NCBI RefSeq assembly: GCF_022512515.1
Contig: NZ_JAKWBK010000004.1
Coordinates: 62,001-126,000 of the forward strand
DNA: 64,000 bases
Direction of reading: 5' to 3'
DNA from: Paraniabella hibiscisoli
Lineage (GTDB): Bacteria; Bacteroidota; Bacteroidia; Chitinophagales; Chitinophagaceae
Part shown: piece after piece, positions 62,017 through 64,000 of the stretch
How positions within the stretch are numbered: the stretch's first letter is position 1
Layout of the letters: each line of letters starts with the position of its first letter
The notes under the pieces: generated by a model
The model's database searches: none
What the model was told of the DNA's origin: nothing
Seen by the model: the letters and a program-made list of their open reading frames with translations, nothing else
Position numbers and translations under genes: made by a program

Positions 62017-62254
62017 TGCTAGTTGAATAGTTTAAAAGTTGAATGGTTGAAAGGTTAACTAGTGGAGGGCCTGCCTGGCGGCTGAAGGACTCACTTGTTT
62101 AAAAGTTGAAAATTTGACTGATTGATCACCACTCCTATTCTACCAGGTTTCATTCTCAATCTCGAGGGAATTTTCGATTACCAGGATAAATTGACAAATA
62201 AAGATCGTCATATTAACCTTGTCAACAAGTCAACCTATCAACCAGTCAACCAAA
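62017..62254. other. Intergenic stretch of GTTGAA-type simple repeats
   Basis: No gene. Repeats of AGTTGAAT, GTTGAAAG and TTGACT at 62029-62125 and their reverse complements (GTCAACAAGTCAACC) at 62218-62252. Similar words occur at 25120-25155. Confidence 0.5.
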
Positions 62255-63466
62255 CTAAGGATACAACAAATATTTCTTCCTCATTTCTTTATACTGACTC
62301 AAACCAGGTTCCCAGCTTTTGCGAATATCGGCTTCGGATACGCCGTCGATAATTTGTTTTCGAAAAATACCATTGCCAATCTGAATCTCGATGTTGTTCA
62401 TTTGATTGCTGAACTTAGATTCAAAAAACTTCTCTTTATGGGGATGTGCTTTATACAATTCCATGATCCATTGAATGTTGATCTTTCCGCTCTTGCGTAA
62501 TTTCTCTGTATCATAATTTCGCAGATCGAGCCCATAGCAAACCTCGTTCATAAAAATAGGCGTTTCTGCCATACCCTTAATAGAAGTAGGTGTATAAGAA
62601 AAAGCATATTTGCCTTTTAATTCGGGACTACCTAAAACAGTAAAGGGAAACTGCGTACCACGACCGTGGTTGATATAAACGCCTTCAAACATACAGGTAG
62701 AGGGATATAGCAAAATAGCCTGTTGTGTGTTTAAATTAGGTGACGGCTTTACCGGCAAAGTATAAGGCATGTTATGATCGTAGTTGGCCACTTTTATGAT
62801 CTTTAATTTACACTTCACTTTATTGGCCAGCCATCCCTCTCCATTAGCCATTTGCGCAAATTCGGCTACAGTCAGCCCGTGAGACATTGGAATAGGGAAC
62901 ATACCAATACCCGATTTGTACTTCATGTCGAGTATCGGGCCATCAACCAGGTAACCGTTCGGATTGGGCCGGTCAAGGATCAGCATTTCTTTATCATTCT
63001 CGGCACAAACTGCCATCAACCGGGACAAGGCATTAATATTGGTATAGAAGCGTACTCCTACATCCTGCAGATCATATAACAACACATCTACGTCAGCCAT
63101 ATCTTCTTTGGTAGGCTTATTTTTAGGGCCGTATAACGAAATAATAGGTATCCCTGTCGCCGCATCTATTTCATCTTTTACCTTTACCCCCGCACTTGCA
63201 TTGCCTCTGAATCCGTGTTCAGGACCAAATACTTTTACAATGTTGATGCCCAGGCTTTTCAAGCTATCTACCAGGTGCTTCTTACCGATAATAGTAGTTG
63301 GATTGGCCATAATAGCAACCCGCTTTCCCTTTAAATAAGGTACATATAAGTTGGTTTGATCGGCTCCGGTAATGATTCCCTTTACAGGTTCTTTAATACT
63401 TTCATTCTTAGTAAAAGCTGATATTGCCATAGCAAGCATCAGTAACAAAGCAACATTTAATTTCAT
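62255..63466 (-). CDS. DUF1343 protein, NamZ-like exo-beta-N-acetylmuramidase
   Basis: Secreted or periplasmic, intact, 403 residues from ATG 63466 with a signal peptide (LNVALLLMLAMAISAF). The family blocks are clear: GKRVAIMANPTT, VKVFGPEHGFRGNASAG, LLYDLQDVGVRFYTNI, ILDRPNPNGYLVDG, PIPMSHGLTVAEFA and EGVYINHGRGTQFPF. NamZ releases terminal N-acetylmuramic acid from peptidoglycan fragments, so the role is likely wall recycling. Upstream in-frame codons to 63577 give a basic stretch and are less likely to be translated. Confidence 0.9.
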   Translation of the reverse strand: MKLNVALLLMLAMAISAFTKNESIKEPVKGIITGADQTNLYVPYLKGKRVAIMANPTTIIGKKHLVDSLKSLGINIVKVFGPEHGFRGNASAGVKVKDEIDAATGIPIISLYGPKNKPTKEDMADVDVLLYDLQDVGVRFYTNINALSRLMAVCAENDKEMLILDRPNPNGYLVDGPILDMKYKSGIGMFPIPMSHGLTVAEFAQMANGEGWLANKVKCKLKIIKVANYDHNMPYTLPVKPSPNLNTQQAILLYPSTCMFEGVYINHGRGTQFPFTVLGSPELKGKYAFSYTPTSIKGMAETPIFMNEVCYGLDLRNYDTEKLRKSGKINIQWIMELYKAHPHKEKFFESKFSNQMNNIEIQIGNGIFRKQIIDGVSEADIRKSWEPGLSQYKEMRKKYLLYP

Positions 63467-63597
63467 GCCTGTGGTTTTTAGTTTACTTTCAGATGCCGGA
63501 GCATTGATTGTCCTGGCAAATCTTTTCAAACTTACACGTTTTTTTCCAACCACAGGGTTGCAATAATGGTTACTCATTTTTAAATGTTTGAAGAAGA

Positions 63598-63640
63598 TTT
63601 ACCGCTAGGACACAAGGACGCAAAGAGAAACAAGAACGCT
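63598..63640. repeat. Dispersed ACCGC...GACGCAAAG element
   Basis: TTACCGCTAGGACACAAGG followed by ACGCAAAGAGAAACAAG. It belongs to the same loose word family as 54594-54722 and 11093-11350. Confidence 0.4.
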
Positions 63641-63730
63641 TCTGTGAATTATCGAGCCCTGCGGTTCAACTAAAAAATGCCGGACTGGCCTAATAACGCA
63701 TCCATAACCCTGCAGTTTTAAAAAGAAAAC

Positions 63731-63738
63731 TACATTTG
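63731..63738 (+). promoter_or_regulatory. -7 promoter box for the thiolase gene
   Basis: TACATTTG, 17 bases before the ATG; exact TAnnTTTG match. Confidence 0.6.
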
Positions 63739-63755
63739 CATTTAAATCCAGCTAT

Positions 63756-64000
63756 ATGAATAACAAAGAAGTATACATTCTCTCTGCTGTGCGTACCCCT
63801 ATGGGAAGTTTTGGCGGCAGTTTAAAAGACCTTTCAGCAACCCAGCTAGCCGCTATTGCCATTGAAGCCGCTATTAAAAAATCAGGGGTTGATGGTAAAC
63901 AAGTACAGGATGTTTTAATGGGCTGTGTTTTACAGGCCAACCTGGGACAAGCTCCTGCGAGACAGGCCGCCAAATTTGCAGGTCTGCCCAATGAAGTAAA
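63756..64000 (+). CDS. Acetyl-CoA acetyltransferase (thiolase), 3'-truncated by window edge
   Basis: First 81 codons of a thiolase. VYILSAVRTPMGSFGGSLKDLSATQLAAIAI is the family's N-terminal signature, followed by VLMGCVLQANLGQAPARQAA. The active-site Cys (in NKVCASG-type motif) lies just beyond the edge. It condenses two acetyl-CoA or thiolyses acetoacetyl-CoA. Frame is clean as far as it goes. Confidence 0.9.
   Translation, partial: MNNKEVYILSAVRTPMGSFGGSLKDLSATQLAAIAIEAAIKKSGVDGKQVQDVLMGCVLQANLGQAPARQAAKFAGLPNEV

Overview
The window looks like chromosome from a member of the Bacteroidota, most likely the Chitinophagaceae. The evidence is the set of lineage-typical genes (a TonB-dependent receptor with a carboxypeptidase-like N-terminal domain, DUF3822, DUF2027-Smr, DUF6428, DUF6443/RHS, a short deoxynucleoside kinase after folK), the many TAnnTTTG-type -7 promoter boxes, and the moderate GC content. 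Assignment below the phylum is inference. The left edge cuts topA and the right edge cuts a thiolase gene.

A quality issue dominates the reading. About thirty genes, including essential ones (topA, purC, pgk, rnr, lpxK, rsmD, the polyprenyl synthase), are broken by frameshifts. Nearly all can be repaired by adding one base, usually to a homopolymer run. I treat these as sequencing or assembly deletions, annotate each gene over its full repaired span, and say where the break lies.

Layout. 1-11 kb: topA, a DinB-like protein, a fasciclin lipoprotein paired with a TonB-dependent receptor, purC, a small lipoprotein, a lactonase and queG. 11-26 kb: a 99-bp tandem repeat, an SRPBCC-like protein, an ABC-2 permease, sppA, folK and a deoxynucleoside kinase, an MFS exporter, a GNAT enzyme, serC-serA, dgkA, two secreted proteins, and pgk-gapA. 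26.5-30.2 kb: two tRNA-Glu copies, then an arsenic operon (arsR, DUF6428, arsC, acr3, metallophosphoesterase) with a repeated operator-like motif.

30.2-41.0 kb is an accessory island. It holds HEPN and relaxase relics, a 26-bp LacI-operator-like palindrome, a two-gene YD/RHS locus whose last protein ends in a DUF4329/JAB-like domain, and a downstream lipoprotein that is the candidate immunity gene. It ends with a nested pair of IS481-type elements, a truncated tyrosine integrase and a tRNA 3'-end fragment that may be an attachment site.

41-64 kb returns to mostly core genes: DUF3826, HopJ, a phytase-esterase-like protein, RNase P RNA, DUF2027-Smr, an APC permease, a polyprenyl synthase, a GH5 glycosidase, a GbsR-type regulator with three membrane proteins, an ECF sigma factor with YCII and AhpD-like partners, RNase R, lpxK, 5-formyl-THF cyclo-ligase, rsmD, DUF3822, a MATE exporter and a NamZ-like DUF1343 protein. 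Short hairpins with a conserved CTACG core and varying stems recur at three intergenic sites.
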